Positions 9,630-18,224 of a stretch of 64,000 nt of DNA are shown in pieces. Position 1 is the stretch's first letter, and each line of letters starts with the position of its first letter. The position numbers and the translations under genes were made by a program. The DNA comes from an uncultured Anaerolineae bacterium (GTDB lineage: Bacteria > Chloroflexota > Anaerolineae > Aggregatilineales > Phototrophicaceae): assembly GCA_934216615.1 (NCBI GenBank), contig CAKQCB010000001.1:558001-622000 (forward strand), given 5' to 3'. Below the pieces are notes generated by a model. That model ran no database searches. It was not told where the DNA came from and was given only the letters and a program-made list of their open reading frames with translations.

Positions 9630-10765
9630 TGCGCATCGGTCTAATCACAGGGGAATACCCTCCCATGCAGGGGGGAATTGGCGCGTATACTCAAATTCTC
9701 GCACAGGGGTTAGCCAACCTAGGTCATACGGTGCATGTCTTGACTTCCACACAAGGCACCCAAGCCAGTGCAGGATTCACGCTTCATGCCAGCATGAGCC
9801 ACTGGGGATTGAACAGCGTGCAAGCCGTTCGTCACTTTACGCGCCAAAACCAGCTCGACATTTTAAACTTACAATATCAAACGGCCGCGTTTCAGATGTC
9901 GCCGTTCATTCACTTTTTGCCTCAACTAACTTCTACCCGTTGGGTCACTACTTTTCATGATCTTCGGTTTCCCTACTTGTTCCCCAAAGCGGGGAAATTA
10001 CGCCCTTGGATTGTGAATCACTTAGCCAAAACGTCGGATGGGGTGATTGTGACGAACCCTGAAGATGCCAATGAACTTTCATGGCGCGCAGAAAAACGAT
10101 TGATCCCCATTGGCAGTAATATCCTCGCCAGCCCTGCTCACTTTTCCAAAGCAGATTTCCGTCAGAAAAAACAGCTTCCAAAAGATGCTTGGCTGGTCGG
10201 TTATTTTGGCTTCATCAACCACAGTAAGGGGGTTGATACCCTTCTGGATGCACTTTCCCAAGCCAAAACAGAAACTTTTCACCCTATCAAGTTGGTTTTA
10301 ATGGGTGGTGAAACAGGGTCAAGCGACCCAACAAATCATGCCTATTTGCAAGAGATACAAACCAAGATCAAAATACTCAACCTCACCGATGATGTGATTT
10401 GGACGGGGTTCTTAGAAGAAACGGACGTCTCTGCGTGGTTACGCGCTTGTGACCTCATCACGCTGCCCTTTCAAGATGGGGCATCGTATCGGCGTGGCAG
10501 TTTGATGGCAGCCATCCATGCGGGAAGCGCGATTATCACCACGACCCCACGCACGCCTGTAGAGACTTTTCAAGATCAGGCGAACATGGTTTTTGTTCCA
10601 CCTAACGATGCCAACGCGCTAAAAAATGCGCTTCTCCACTACCTGCAACACCCGACTAAACGTGATGCCTTACAACTTGGGGCTAAACAACTGAGTTCTC
10701 AATTTGATTGGGGAACGATTGTTCAGCAAACCAGTGACTATTACCAAGCGGTGCTCTCTTTATGA
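9626..10765 (+). CDS. Glycosyltransferase family 4 (GT-B fold)
   Basis: A 379-residue GT-B transferase with the N-terminal glycine-rich EYPPMQGGIGAY loop (about 10-21), a linker, and the C-terminal nucleotide-sugar domain beginning VGYFGFINHSKGVDTLLDA (about 189-207). The E-x7-E region is weakly represented by LPFQDGASYRRGSLMAAIHAG. It probably adds a hexose to a polyprenyl-linked glycan. The start overlaps the preceding stop (ATGA) and its own stop overlaps the next start in the same way, so the genes are translationally coupled. Confidence 0.87.
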   Translation: MMRIGLITGEYPPMQGGIGAYTQILAQGLANLGHTVHVLTSTQGTQASAGFTLHASMSHWGLNSVQAVRHFTRQNQLDILNLQYQTAAFQMSPFIHFLPQLTSTRWVTTFHDLRFPYLFPKAGKLRPWIVNHLAKTSDGVIVTNPEDANELSWRAEKRLIPIGSNILASPAHFSKADFRQKKQLPKDAWLVGYFGFINHSKGVDTLLDALSQAKTETFHPIKLVLMGGETGSSDPTNHAYLQEIQTKIKILNLTDDVIWTGFLEETDVSAWLRACDLITLPFQDGASYRRGSLMAAIHAGSAIITTTPRTPVETFQDQANMVFVPPNDANALKNALLHYLQHPTKRDALQLGAKQLSSQFDWGTIVQQTSDYYQAVLSL

Positions 10766-13035
10766 CATTCAAAACCCCATTGACTTCCGCCCATCGCCTT
10801 TGGCTGGCGGTTCTTCTCGCTTTATATCTTGTCGCTGCCGTCATCTACAGTGTTATCACGCCAATTTTTGAAGCCTCTGATGAGTTGTGGCACTTCCCGA
10901 TGGTCGATTACATCGCGACGAATAATTTCCAACTTCCGATACAAAACCCTGAACAACATGAAATTTGGCGACAAGAAGGAAGCCAACCGCCATTGTATTA
11001 CATGGTGGCCGCCCTGTTCATCACAGGTATTGATACATCTGACCTTGAACACATACGGCGGATCAATCCTCATAGTGATATAGGGCTTGTTCACCCTGAC
11101 GGCAACGCCAATATGATCACGCACCGCGTAGATGCTGAGGCTTTCCCGTGGAAGAATACCGTCTTGGCGGTTCATATCGTCCGTTTCTTCTCGATTGCGC
11201 TCAGTTTTGGGACGTTATGGGTCACATTTGCCCTTGCGCGTGAATTGTTTCCATCCCAACCTTTGATTGCGTTAGGGGCGGTTGCGCTGAATGCGTTCCT
11301 GCCGATGTTTTTATTTATCAGCGGGTCTGTCAACAACGATAACCTATCTAACTTACTCGGCAATTTATTGACATTGCTCTTGGTCAAACTGATCAAACAA
11401 CGCGGGGACATCCCCTTAAAATCGTATGTCATCCTCGGTATTGCGATGGGAGCAGGTTTATTAGCCAAGCTCAACATCGGTTTTTTAATTCCCGTCACGG
11501 TACTCGTCTTTATCGTGTTGAGCGCTCGCCAGCGTTCACTACGCCCCTTGATATTAGGCGGTCTTATCTCTGGCGGGCTGACGATCTTGATTGCGGGTTG
11601 GTGGTATTTACGTAACTTCCAACTTTATGATGATCCAACTGGCCTCAACGTGTTCTTAGATATTGTCGGGCGGCGTTTCCCGCCTGCAACGCTCATGCAA
11701 TTGTGGGGGGAACGCAGCAGTTTCACCCAAGCCTATTGGGGATTCTTCGGTGGAGTGAATGTCCCGCTGAACGCATCGCTGTACCAAATCCTCGATTTGT
11801 TTGGCGGGATTGCGCTCGTCAGCACGGTCTTATTTTTGCTCAACCGCATCCTCAAAAAAGCATGGCATCGCGATCAATGGCTGGCGGCAGGCATCACGCT
11901 GATCTGGTGTGTGATCACGTTTGTTTCATACATCCGCTGGACAGCCGACACGCCTGCATCCCAAGGGCGGTTGGTGTTTGGCGCTCTTTCGAGCCTCTCC
12001 ATCTGGATGATCGTCGGTTGGACGTGGGTCTTTAAATCCACACGTATCCAAGCGGGTATTATCGCCATTATCAGCACTGCCTTTTTTATCCTAGCGGTCA
12101 CAATCCCCTTTACCGTGATCGCCCCTGCCTATTCCCAACCTGAATTCATAGAAGCACGACCTACCGAAGTTATTTTTAGCGATGCGCAAGGCGGGTCAAT
12201 TGCCCTTCAAACAGGCTCGTTTGAGCTAGAAACACCGATGATTCGCCCAGGAGATTACGTCCAGTTTTTTATGAATTGGCAAGTAGAATCCCCCCTCTCT
12301 CGCAACTGGAGCTTATTCACACATCTCACCAGTATTGATAGTGGCGTCATCATCGCTCAAAGAGATGTTTACCCGGGGGATGGCAGTATCGCGACCAGCG
12401 ATCTTTCAGCGGGGACGGCATGGCGCAATCACATTGCCATCAACGTGCCGAATAATGTCTACGCCCCAATGGATTTACAGATCGTCGTTGGTTGGTATGA
12501 CCTTGAAACAGGCGAACGGCTCACCCTCGAAAATGGAGAAGACACGCTCATTTTAGGGAACGTCCAGCTAAACGAGCATGAATCCGAATGGGATGTACCA
12601 AACCCCATGTCGATCAATTTCAATCATCAAATTGAATTGGTGGGTTACTCGCTCAGCGAGATTGCCCCGCTTGCGGGAACCGCCGAAACATTAACCCTGT
12701 ATTGGCGCGCCATCCAACCCCAAGCCAATGACTATATTGTGTTTGCGCACATCATTGACCCGCTCACGCTCTACACTGCGGCAGGCTCAGACGCGATGCC
12801 AGCAGGCTGGGAACGTCCAACCAGCACATGGGAACTTGGAGAAATTATCGAAGATGTCCATATACTGGAGATAGACCCGAACGCTCCACCCGGTGTTTAT
12901 GAGCTGGAGATCGGGTTTTATCTCCAAGATGATGAGGGCAACTTCAACCGTTTGCGGGTGATTGAACTCGATGGAAACAGTCCGAATGATTACGCCTATC
13001 TTTCACGAATCCGTATTCTCCCGCGTGAGGAATAG
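10762..13035 (+). CDS. ArnT/PMT-type membrane glycosyltransferase
   Basis: A 757-residue polytopic protein with about eleven hydrophobic segments in the first 460 residues and a soluble beta-rich C-terminal domain (about 480-757). The first extracytoplasmic loop holds FEASDELWHFP (about 31-41), whose acidic pair matches the metal/catalytic DE of GT39/GT83 (protein mannosyltransferase and ArnT-like) enzymes; a HxxR-like segment follows. These use polyprenyl-phosphate sugars outside the membrane. The C-terminal domain carries two repeats resembling carbohydrate-binding or Fn3-like sandwiches. The exact acceptor (protein, lipid or glycan) cannot be read. ATGA overlap with the GT4 gene; 3 bp before the YfhO-like gene. 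Confidence 0.78.
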   Translation: MTFKTPLTSAHRLWLAVLLALYLVAAVIYSVITPIFEASDELWHFPMVDYIATNNFQLPIQNPEQHEIWRQEGSQPPLYYMVAALFITGIDTSDLEHIRRINPHSDIGLVHPDGNANMITHRVDAEAFPWKNTVLAVHIVRFFSIALSFGTLWVTFALARELFPSQPLIALGAVALNAFLPMFLFISGSVNNDNLSNLLGNLLTLLLVKLIKQRGDIPLKSYVILGIAMGAGLLAKLNIGFLIPVTVLVFIVLSARQRSLRPLILGGLISGGLTILIAGWWYLRNFQLYDDPTGLNVFLDIVGRRFPPATLMQLWGERSSFTQAYWGFFGGVNVPLNASLYQILDLFGGIALVSTVLFLLNRILKKAWHRDQWLAAGITLIWCVITFVSYIRWTADTPASQGRLVFGALSSLSIWMIVGWTWVFKSTRIQAGIIAIISTAFFILAVTIPFTVIAPAYSQPEFIEARPTEVIFSDAQGGSIALQTGSFELETPMIRPGDYVQFFMNWQVESPLSRNWSLFTHLTSIDSGVIIAQRDVYPGDGSIATSDLSAGTAWRNHIAINVPNNVYAPMDLQIVVGWYDLETGERLTLENGEDTLILGNVQLNEHESEWDVPNPMSINFNHQIELVGYSLSEIAPLAGTAETLTLYWRAIQPQANDYIVFAHIIDPLTLYTAAGSDAMPAGWERPTSTWELGEIIEDVHILEIDPNAPPGVYELEIGFYLQDDEGNFNRLRVIELDGNSPNDYAYLSRIRILPREE

Positions 13036-13038
13036 CTC

Positions 13039-15318
13039 ATGAAGATTTTCCGCAAGCATCGGCTTGACCTGCTTGCCATTGGCTGTTTGATCGGCTTATG
13101 GATGCTTTTTTATTGGCGCTTACTTACGCCGATTCCTGAAGATCAGGCCTCACTCAAACTGGGCGATTTTTCCGGTCAGTTTGTGACCTTTGCGACCTAT
13201 CAATACGACCGCTTCACGGAAGGGGAAATCCCACTTTGGAACCCTTACAATAACGGTGGGCTTCCTTTCATTGCCGACACGCAATCCGCTGTATTCTATC
13301 CACCCCGCCTACTCACAATTTTAGGCGCAAAATTAGCGGGCGGTTGGACATATCACGCGCTCGAAGTCGAGATGATGGCGCATGTATTGGCCTACAGCAT
13401 CATGCTATTCATTTTGCTTCGCGTGGTCACAACAGATATCCATGCCCAACCTACGGTGTCGATCCTCAGCAGTGTTTTTGGAACAATCGCCGGAACTTAT
13501 GGCGGTTTTCTGCAAGGGTATCCGCCTCTCCAATTGGCTTTATTAGAGGCGGCTATCTGGCTTCCATTTTCGATACTCGGTTTACATCTCGCAACACGCA
13601 CCTCAATAATTCGTTATGGTTGGCTGTTATTAAGCGGGTTCAGTCTTGGCCTGTCGTGGATGGCGGGACACCCGCAAACCAGTTATTTCCTCACATTGTT
13701 GGTCTGCGCATATTGGGTTTTCCGCGTGTGGCGCTCTCCAAACCGTCTAAAAACAACCTTCTTAGGCATTGGATTAGTGGGCATTATCACGTTTGGACTC
13801 GTCGCAGTCCAATTGTTGCCCGGCCTCGAATATTTAATTCTGACGTCCCGCAGTACATTTGGATACGACGCCAAAGGGAACGGATTTCCCTTCCAAGACG
13901 TGTTGCAATTTGTCTTCCCGAATTTACTCTCTCTATTTTCGCCTCTTTACAGTGGGTTCGCCGCCCTGTTGTTCGCGGGGCTTGCCGTGTGGAAACGTCC
14001 CTCAACCGCATGGTTTTGGGGTGGGGTGTTCCTCGTCGCGCTGTTGTGGAGTTTTGGCGCGAACAGCGGTTTTTATCCGTTGTTGTATCAAGTTTTGCCC
14101 GGCCTCCGCTTCTTTCGCGGGCAAGAACGCGCCGCATTTTTGATTGCGAATGCGCTGGCAATCCTCGCGGCGATGGGGTTTGCTACGTTTATCCAGTTCG
14201 TATTGTCCCAACAAAAACAAGACATCACACGCTTCTTAAAAGTCGTCGGCGCAGTTGCGATCTTGTCCGCTACCTTTTGGTTGTTTGTATTTTCAGATTG
14301 GCTCGGCAACGCTGAAGTGTATGGCGAAAGTTTTACGCGCGTCTCTTTCAGCGCGGTCATCATCGGCGCAACGTGGATTCTGCTCCGTGTGTTAAGCCAT
14401 CCCCAACGCCCGCTCATCTTGTTCAGTAGTGTGATCTTACTGCTCACCTTTGATGTGTTCTCGGTCACCATGGATGCCGACAGCAACTATGATTCCACCC
14501 CACCGACAGAGCAAATTTCGATGTCACCGCCAGCGGTGCTTCAATCAGTCATTTCGGCAGATGAAACTGATCTTTACCGTGTAGATGGCTATCGCGGTTT
14601 GACCGACAATTACGGAAGCATGTACCAAATCATGGATATGCGCGGAATCAGCCCGCTGTTTCTGACCAGCAGTTACACCATCATGGACGGTGACTCTTAC
14701 AATCCGCCCGCGTGGGAACTGTTTGCGGTGCGTTATGTCTTTAGCGACTGGCAAGAACTGCCTGTCCCCACGACGATAGTCGATCAAGGCGTAGACCGTT
14801 GGGGGCCTGTGAACGTCCATGAGCTAACTTCACCTCGTCCGTTTGCGCTCGCTCTGCGTCAAGTAGAACCCGTGGCAAGCGATGAAGAAGCGTACGTACA
14901 ACTTCGCAATCCCGCCTTCAATTTGCGCACCACGTTATTCATTGAGGATGGTGCGCCATCACTCGAAACGACAACACAAAGCGTCGATGATGTGAATATT
15001 CGCACAGTATCGTTTGAGCCTGAGTCGATGGTGTTTGAAATCACCGCCGAAGAAGCGGTTTATATTTCCATCTCACAAGTGGATTACCCGGGCTGGAAAG
15101 CAACGCTGGATGGCGAACCCACCCCGATTTACCGCGCTTATGGTGGGTTGATCGCCATGAGGGTCGATGCAGGAACACACACTTTACGCCTCGCTTATGA
15201 ATCATCCACTGTACAACTTGGCGCAATGATCAGCCTATTCAGTTGGGTTGCTTTGCCTATAATGGCTGTGATCACCATCGTCAAAAGCAGGAGAAACCAA
15301 AATCATGCAAACGCCTGA
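13039..15318 (+). CDS. YfhO-like polytopic membrane protein
   Basis: A 759-residue protein with a first transmembrane helix, then the loop GEIPLWNPYNNGGLPF (about 65-80) typical of the YfhO family, about twelve further membrane segments to residue 475, a soluble domain, and a final transmembrane helix (about 730-752). YfhO proteins are predicted GT-C type glycosyltransferases; characterised homologues add sugars to teichoic or lipoteichoic acids. The C-terminal WKATLDGEPTPIYRAYGG motif is also characteristic. The stop lies 14 bp inside the next gene, so the cassette is a single operon. Substrate unknown. Confidence 0.82.
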   Translation: MKIFRKHRLDLLAIGCLIGLWMLFYWRLLTPIPEDQASLKLGDFSGQFVTFATYQYDRFTEGEIPLWNPYNNGGLPFIADTQSAVFYPPRLLTILGAKLAGGWTYHALEVEMMAHVLAYSIMLFILLRVVTTDIHAQPTVSILSSVFGTIAGTYGGFLQGYPPLQLALLEAAIWLPFSILGLHLATRTSIIRYGWLLLSGFSLGLSWMAGHPQTSYFLTLLVCAYWVFRVWRSPNRLKTTFLGIGLVGIITFGLVAVQLLPGLEYLILTSRSTFGYDAKGNGFPFQDVLQFVFPNLLSLFSPLYSGFAALLFAGLAVWKRPSTAWFWGGVFLVALLWSFGANSGFYPLLYQVLPGLRFFRGQERAAFLIANALAILAAMGFATFIQFVLSQQKQDITRFLKVVGAVAILSATFWLFVFSDWLGNAEVYGESFTRVSFSAVIIGATWILLRVLSHPQRPLILFSSVILLLTFDVFSVTMDADSNYDSTPPTEQISMSPPAVLQSVISADETDLYRVDGYRGLTDNYGSMYQIMDMRGISPLFLTSSYTIMDGDSYNPPAWELFAVRYVFSDWQELPVPTTIVDQGVDRWGPVNVHELTSPRPFALALRQVEPVASDEEAYVQLRNPAFNLRTTLFIEDGAPSLETTTQSVDDVNIRTVSFEPESMVFEITAEEAVYISISQVDYPGWKATLDGEPTPIYRAYGGLIAMRVDAGTHTLRLAYESSTVQLGAMISLFSWVALPIMAVITIVKSRRNQNHANA

Positions 15319-16783
15319 TGCCTTACAAGAATGGGCAAGCCAACTTGATCGACGGGTCTATGCTCTGCTCATCGGCTTGTTGATTGGGATCACTGCGGGG
15401 GTTGTCGGCTTAGCCTTAGCAGTTGTTGGCCCCATCCCCACCCTTGCCGGGTTGTTTGGGTTGTTCGCAGGGCTGTATTTGCTCACCAATGTTGAAGCGG
15501 CATTATATGGATGCGTGGCCGTGATTGTGATGATTCCGTTTGGCACGCTTCCTTTCCGCATCGGCTTCACACCCACGCTCATCGACGTTGCGCTAGGCGT
15601 ATTTCTCTTGGTTTATCTCTTGCAGTGGATGACCGGACGCCGTCAAAATTTCCAATGGTCACCCGTCCACTTTTTCGTTTTGTTATATATTGCATGGCTC
15701 ATTTTGAGTTTCGTGCTTGGGCTTCGTTACGCCATGCCCACCTCTACCGATCTCCGTCAATTTGCGGGGTCAATTCTGAGCATGGGGTTGGTGTTTGTCC
15801 TCGTTGATCTTTTTCGTAATGCCAAAATCATCCGTCGTGCCGTCACCTTGTTGATGCTGTTCATTGGCGCACAGTGCATCGTCGGCGGAATTTTATACTT
15901 CATGCCCGACGATCTTTCTGAGCGCACTTTAGTTCGTTTGGCGGTCATCGGCTACCCAAACGGGGGCGTGATCCGTTACATTGAGGATAACCCCGAAGAT
16001 AATGAGCGTGCAATTGGCACATGGGTCGATCCTAACGCCTATGGCGGGTTCCTCACTGCCAGCGCCGCGCTGGTGGCTCCACAATTATTCGCGAAAAAAC
16101 CGATCTTCCGCCGACGCTGGATGTCGTGGGCGATGCTTGGCTTAGTCGGCATCATGTTAGTGCTGACCTTTTCACGAGCGTCCCTACTCGCTTTTGCATT
16201 GGCGCTGGCCTTCATTGGGGTCTTTAAGGGATATCGAAAATTCCTCACCATGCTCATGATTGGTGGGGTGTTGTTTCTTATCCTGCCCCAAACCCAAGGG
16301 CTGGTTCGACGTTATGTGGAAGCCTTCACAGGGGCTGACGTCTCTACACAAATGCGCCTTGGGGAATATGGCGATGCGTTAGAACTGATCAGCCGTTACC
16401 CCATCACAGGGATTGGTTTTACAGGTACGCCGGACATCAATTCTTATACCGATGTCGCCAGTATGTATCTCATCATGGGGAACCAAATTGGACTGGTGGG
16501 GGTTGGTTTATTTCTTCTTGCAATGCTGATGGTGTATGTTTACGGCTATCAAGCATGGAAGAAGATGTCACCATCATCCGGTTTACAAGCGATCTTTATC
16601 GGGGTTCATGCGGCCTTATTCGCAATTCTTGTAAACTCTGTCGCTGACATGTATTTCTTCCGTACCGACTTTCAAGGGTCGATTACATTTTTATGGATTA
16701 TTGTAGGTCTTGCGCTGGCATGTTCTAAAGTGACTTTGATGATTTCAGAATCCACCGTTGATAAGCCCATCCAAATCACGTAG
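15305..16783 (+). CDS. O-antigen ligase/polymerase-like membrane protein
   Basis: A 492-residue polytopic protein of the Wzy/WaaL (O-antigen ligase) superfamily. About twelve hydrophobic segments are seen, with the large periplasmic loop holding VDPNAYGGFL (about 240-249), the FSRASLLAF helix (about 288-296), and TGIGFTG (about 374) before the last helices. The family polymerises or transfers polyprenyl-linked glycan chains at the outer face. It is the last gene of the glycan cassette and overlaps the YfhO-like gene. Whether it polymerises a polysaccharide or ligates one to a protein or wall acceptor cannot be told. Confidence 0.82.
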   Translation: MQTPDALQEWASQLDRRVYALLIGLLIGITAGVVGLALAVVGPIPTLAGLFGLFAGLYLLTNVEAALYGCVAVIVMIPFGTLPFRIGFTPTLIDVALGVFLLVYLLQWMTGRRQNFQWSPVHFFVLLYIAWLILSFVLGLRYAMPTSTDLRQFAGSILSMGLVFVLVDLFRNAKIIRRAVTLLMLFIGAQCIVGGILYFMPDDLSERTLVRLAVIGYPNGGVIRYIEDNPEDNERAIGTWVDPNAYGGFLTASAALVAPQLFAKKPIFRRRWMSWAMLGLVGIMLVLTFSRASLLAFALALAFIGVFKGYRKFLTMLMIGGVLFLILPQTQGLVRRYVEAFTGADVSTQMRLGEYGDALELISRYPITGIGFTGTPDINSYTDVASMYLIMGNQIGLVGVGLFLLAMLMVYVYGYQAWKKMSPSSGLQAIFIGVHAALFAILVNSVADMYFFRTDFQGSITFLWIIVGLALACSKVTLMISESTVDKPIQIT

Positions 16784-16795
16784 ACTACATCCGCT

Positions 16796-16826
16796 ATATT
16801 CATTTAAAATCAACCTAAATGAATAT
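16796..16826 (+). terminator. AT-rich hairpin after the glycan cassette
   Basis: ATATTCATTTA (16796-16806) pairs perfectly with TAAATGAATAT (16816-16826) around 9 bases. No strong U-run follows, so termination is likely but not certain. Confidence 0.55.
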
Positions 16827-16865
16827 TTACAACTTTCCGCTCAAGCAAATAGCCATTATTTAGCT

Positions 16866-16913
16866 TGGGCAAATCCGGGGAAAGGAGATCCATAACCCCA
16901 TATGAAACGCCCA
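16866..16913 (+). promoter_or_regulatory. Possible S6:S18-responsive leader of rpsF
   Basis: TGGGC (16866-16870) can pair with GCCCA (16909-16913), enclosing an inner GGGG (16877-16880)/CCCC (16896-16899) stem. The AAGGAGAT Shine-Dalgarno lies in the inner loop and the ATG (16902) between the stems; an unpaired CCG-containing stretch (16875-16877) sits in the 5' internal loop. The published S6:S18-binding mRNA motif features a bulged CCG beside a stem. The match is by eye only. Confidence 0.4.
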
Positions 16914-17198
16914 TACGAAGTTACTGTAATTGTTCGCCTCGATGGTTCAGACGAAAATGCCGTCAATTCCACCCTCGACCAAGTCCGTACTTGGATTGAA
17001 GCCGAAGAGCTAGGCCAAGTCACCAAGATTGATCGCTGGGGACGCCGCAAACTCGCTTATGAAATTGACAAACAACGTGAAGGTTATTACGTGTTGTTTG
17101 AATCTCAAATTGAAGCCAAAGCATTGCTCGAAATTGAACGCAATTTAAACCTTGCGCCAATGGTTTTGCGCCACCTTGTTGTCCGTAAAGACGACTAA
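16902..17198 (+). CDS. rpsF: 30S ribosomal protein S6
   Basis: A 98-residue S6 protein, of usual bacterial length, with the N-terminal beta strand YEVTVIVRL, the central WGRRKLAYEI (about 46-55) and the EGYYVLFESQIEA strand. S6 binds with S18 to the central domain of 16S rRNA in the small-subunit platform. It is the first gene of the standard rpsF-ssb-rpsR operon. The Shine-Dalgarno is unusually far upstream (about 14 bases from AGGAG to ATG), which fits control by leader folding. Confidence 0.96.
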   Translation: MKRPYEVTVIVRLDGSDENAVNSTLDQVRTWIEAEELGQVTKIDRWGRRKLAYEIDKQREGYYVLFESQIEAKALLEIERNLNLAPMVLRHLVVRKDD

Positions 17199-17282
17199 TT
17201 AAAACGCTGTAAAATCTGATGAATACGCTCGTTAACGCACAGCTTTCAACTTACCGCTAAATTGGTTTGGGGAAGAACAAAA

Positions 17283-17681
17283 ATGCCTCGGGGCCTAAAC
17301 AAAGTCATGATCATTGGAATTGTAGGGCGCGACCCTGAAATGCGTTATACCCCAAACGGTCGTCCAGTGACGAGTTTTAGCATCTCAACAAGTCGAAGCT
17401 GGGTTTCCTCTGAAGGGGAACGTCGCGAAGAAACAGAGTGGTTTAATATCGTTGCGTGGGGCAACCTTGCAGAAATTTGCAAAGCGCACCTGCTCAAAAA
17501 TCATCAGGTTTACATTGAAGGCCGTTTACAAACGCGCGGTTGGGAAGACGAAACAGGTAAGAAGCATTTCCGTACTGAGGTGGTTGCTAACGAGATGATC
17601 CTCTTGGGTGACCGTCGCAATTCTGGAAACGATGTTGATTACATCGGTGATACGTCCGACAGTGACGATTACGCTTTCTAA
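17283..17681 (+). CDS. ssb: Single-stranded DNA-binding protein
   Basis: A 132-residue OB-fold SSB, beginning MPRGLNKVMIIGIVGRDPEMRY. It includes the family block TSFSISTSRSW, EETEWFNIVAWGNLAE and YIEGRLQTRGWEDETGKK. SSB coats single-stranded DNA during replication, repair and recombination and recruits partners through an acidic C-terminal tip; here the tail ends DSDDYAF rather than the canonical DDDIPF, which is still acidic with a terminal aromatic. A TTG 21 bp upstream is in frame, but the ATG with GGGGAAG before it is the better start. Second gene of the rpsF operon. Confidence 0.95.
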   Translation: MPRGLNKVMIIGIVGRDPEMRYTPNGRPVTSFSISTSRSWVSSEGERREETEWFNIVAWGNLAEICKAHLLKNHQVYIEGRLQTRGWEDETGKKHFRTEVVANEMILLGDRRNSGNDVDYIGDTSDSDDYAF

Positions 17682-17757
17682 TGAACCGTACTGACCGTTA
17701 ATAAATACAAAAATCTGTATCTAAACATAACCAACGCAAAAACATCAGGAGCAACCT

Positions 17758-18096
17758 GTGTCTGACTTGAATGACAACCCAGTTGAAGAAACCGAAGAAA
17801 CTACTTCCTCTACGGAACAACGTGAAGGCCGTGAAGGCCGTCCAGAACGCCGCGGCCGTGACCGTAATGACCGTGGTGGTTTCCGTGGTCGTGGCCGTGT
17901 TCAACCCTACTGCCCCTCGGGGAAATGCTTCGACTATAAAGATGTCGATACTTTAAAACGCTACATTGGTGAAACCGGCAAAATCAAACCCCGTCGCCAA
18001 ACGGGAAACTGTGCACGCTGCCAACGTGAATTGGCGCGTGAAATCAAACGTGCACGTCACTTAGCGCTGTTACCCTTTATCAACATTTCAGACTAA
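17758..18096 (+). CDS. rpsR: 30S ribosomal protein S18 with acidic/basic N-terminal extension
   Basis: A 112-residue protein whose last 70 residues are S18: [15 protein letters not shown], then [10 protein letters not shown] and the basic [14 protein letters not shown] end. The core carries a zinc-type cysteine set (CPSGKC near residue 50, CARC near 85), so it is the C+ paralogue type. The first 45 residues are an acidic stretch followed by an Arg/Gly-rich stretch ([13 protein letters not shown]), longer than in most bacteria. The GTG start has AGGAGC 6 bp upstream. S18 binds 16S rRNA together with S6. Last gene of the operon. Confidence 0.94.
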   Translation: MSDLNDNPVEETEETTSSTEQREGREGRPERRGRDRNDRGGFRGRGRVQPYCPSGKCFDYKDVDTLKRYIGETGKIKPRRQTGNCARCQRELAREIKRARHLALLPFINISD

Positions 18097-18124
18097 TTAG
18101 CAGCACTGAAGCTTTCCGAAATTC

Positions 18125-18162
18125 ACCTGAAGGCTTATGATGGCTTTCAGGTTCCATTTTTT
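18125..18162 (+). terminator. Terminator of the rpsF-ssb-rpsR operon
   Basis: ACCTGAAGGC (18125-18134) pairs with GCTTTCAGGT (18143-18152) with one G-U pair, followed by TCCATTTTTT. Confidence 0.8.
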
Positions 18163-18224
18163 GATTGCAAGGTGATGCTACAAGCAATCACTCGAACCCT
18201 GCTGTTTCACTAGGAGTATCGATT

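Noticed and set aside
13344..14315. A 323-codon frame overlapping the YfhO-like gene on the same strand.
   Set aside because: It lies wholly inside the well-supported YfhO-like gene in another frame and shows no domain or start signal.
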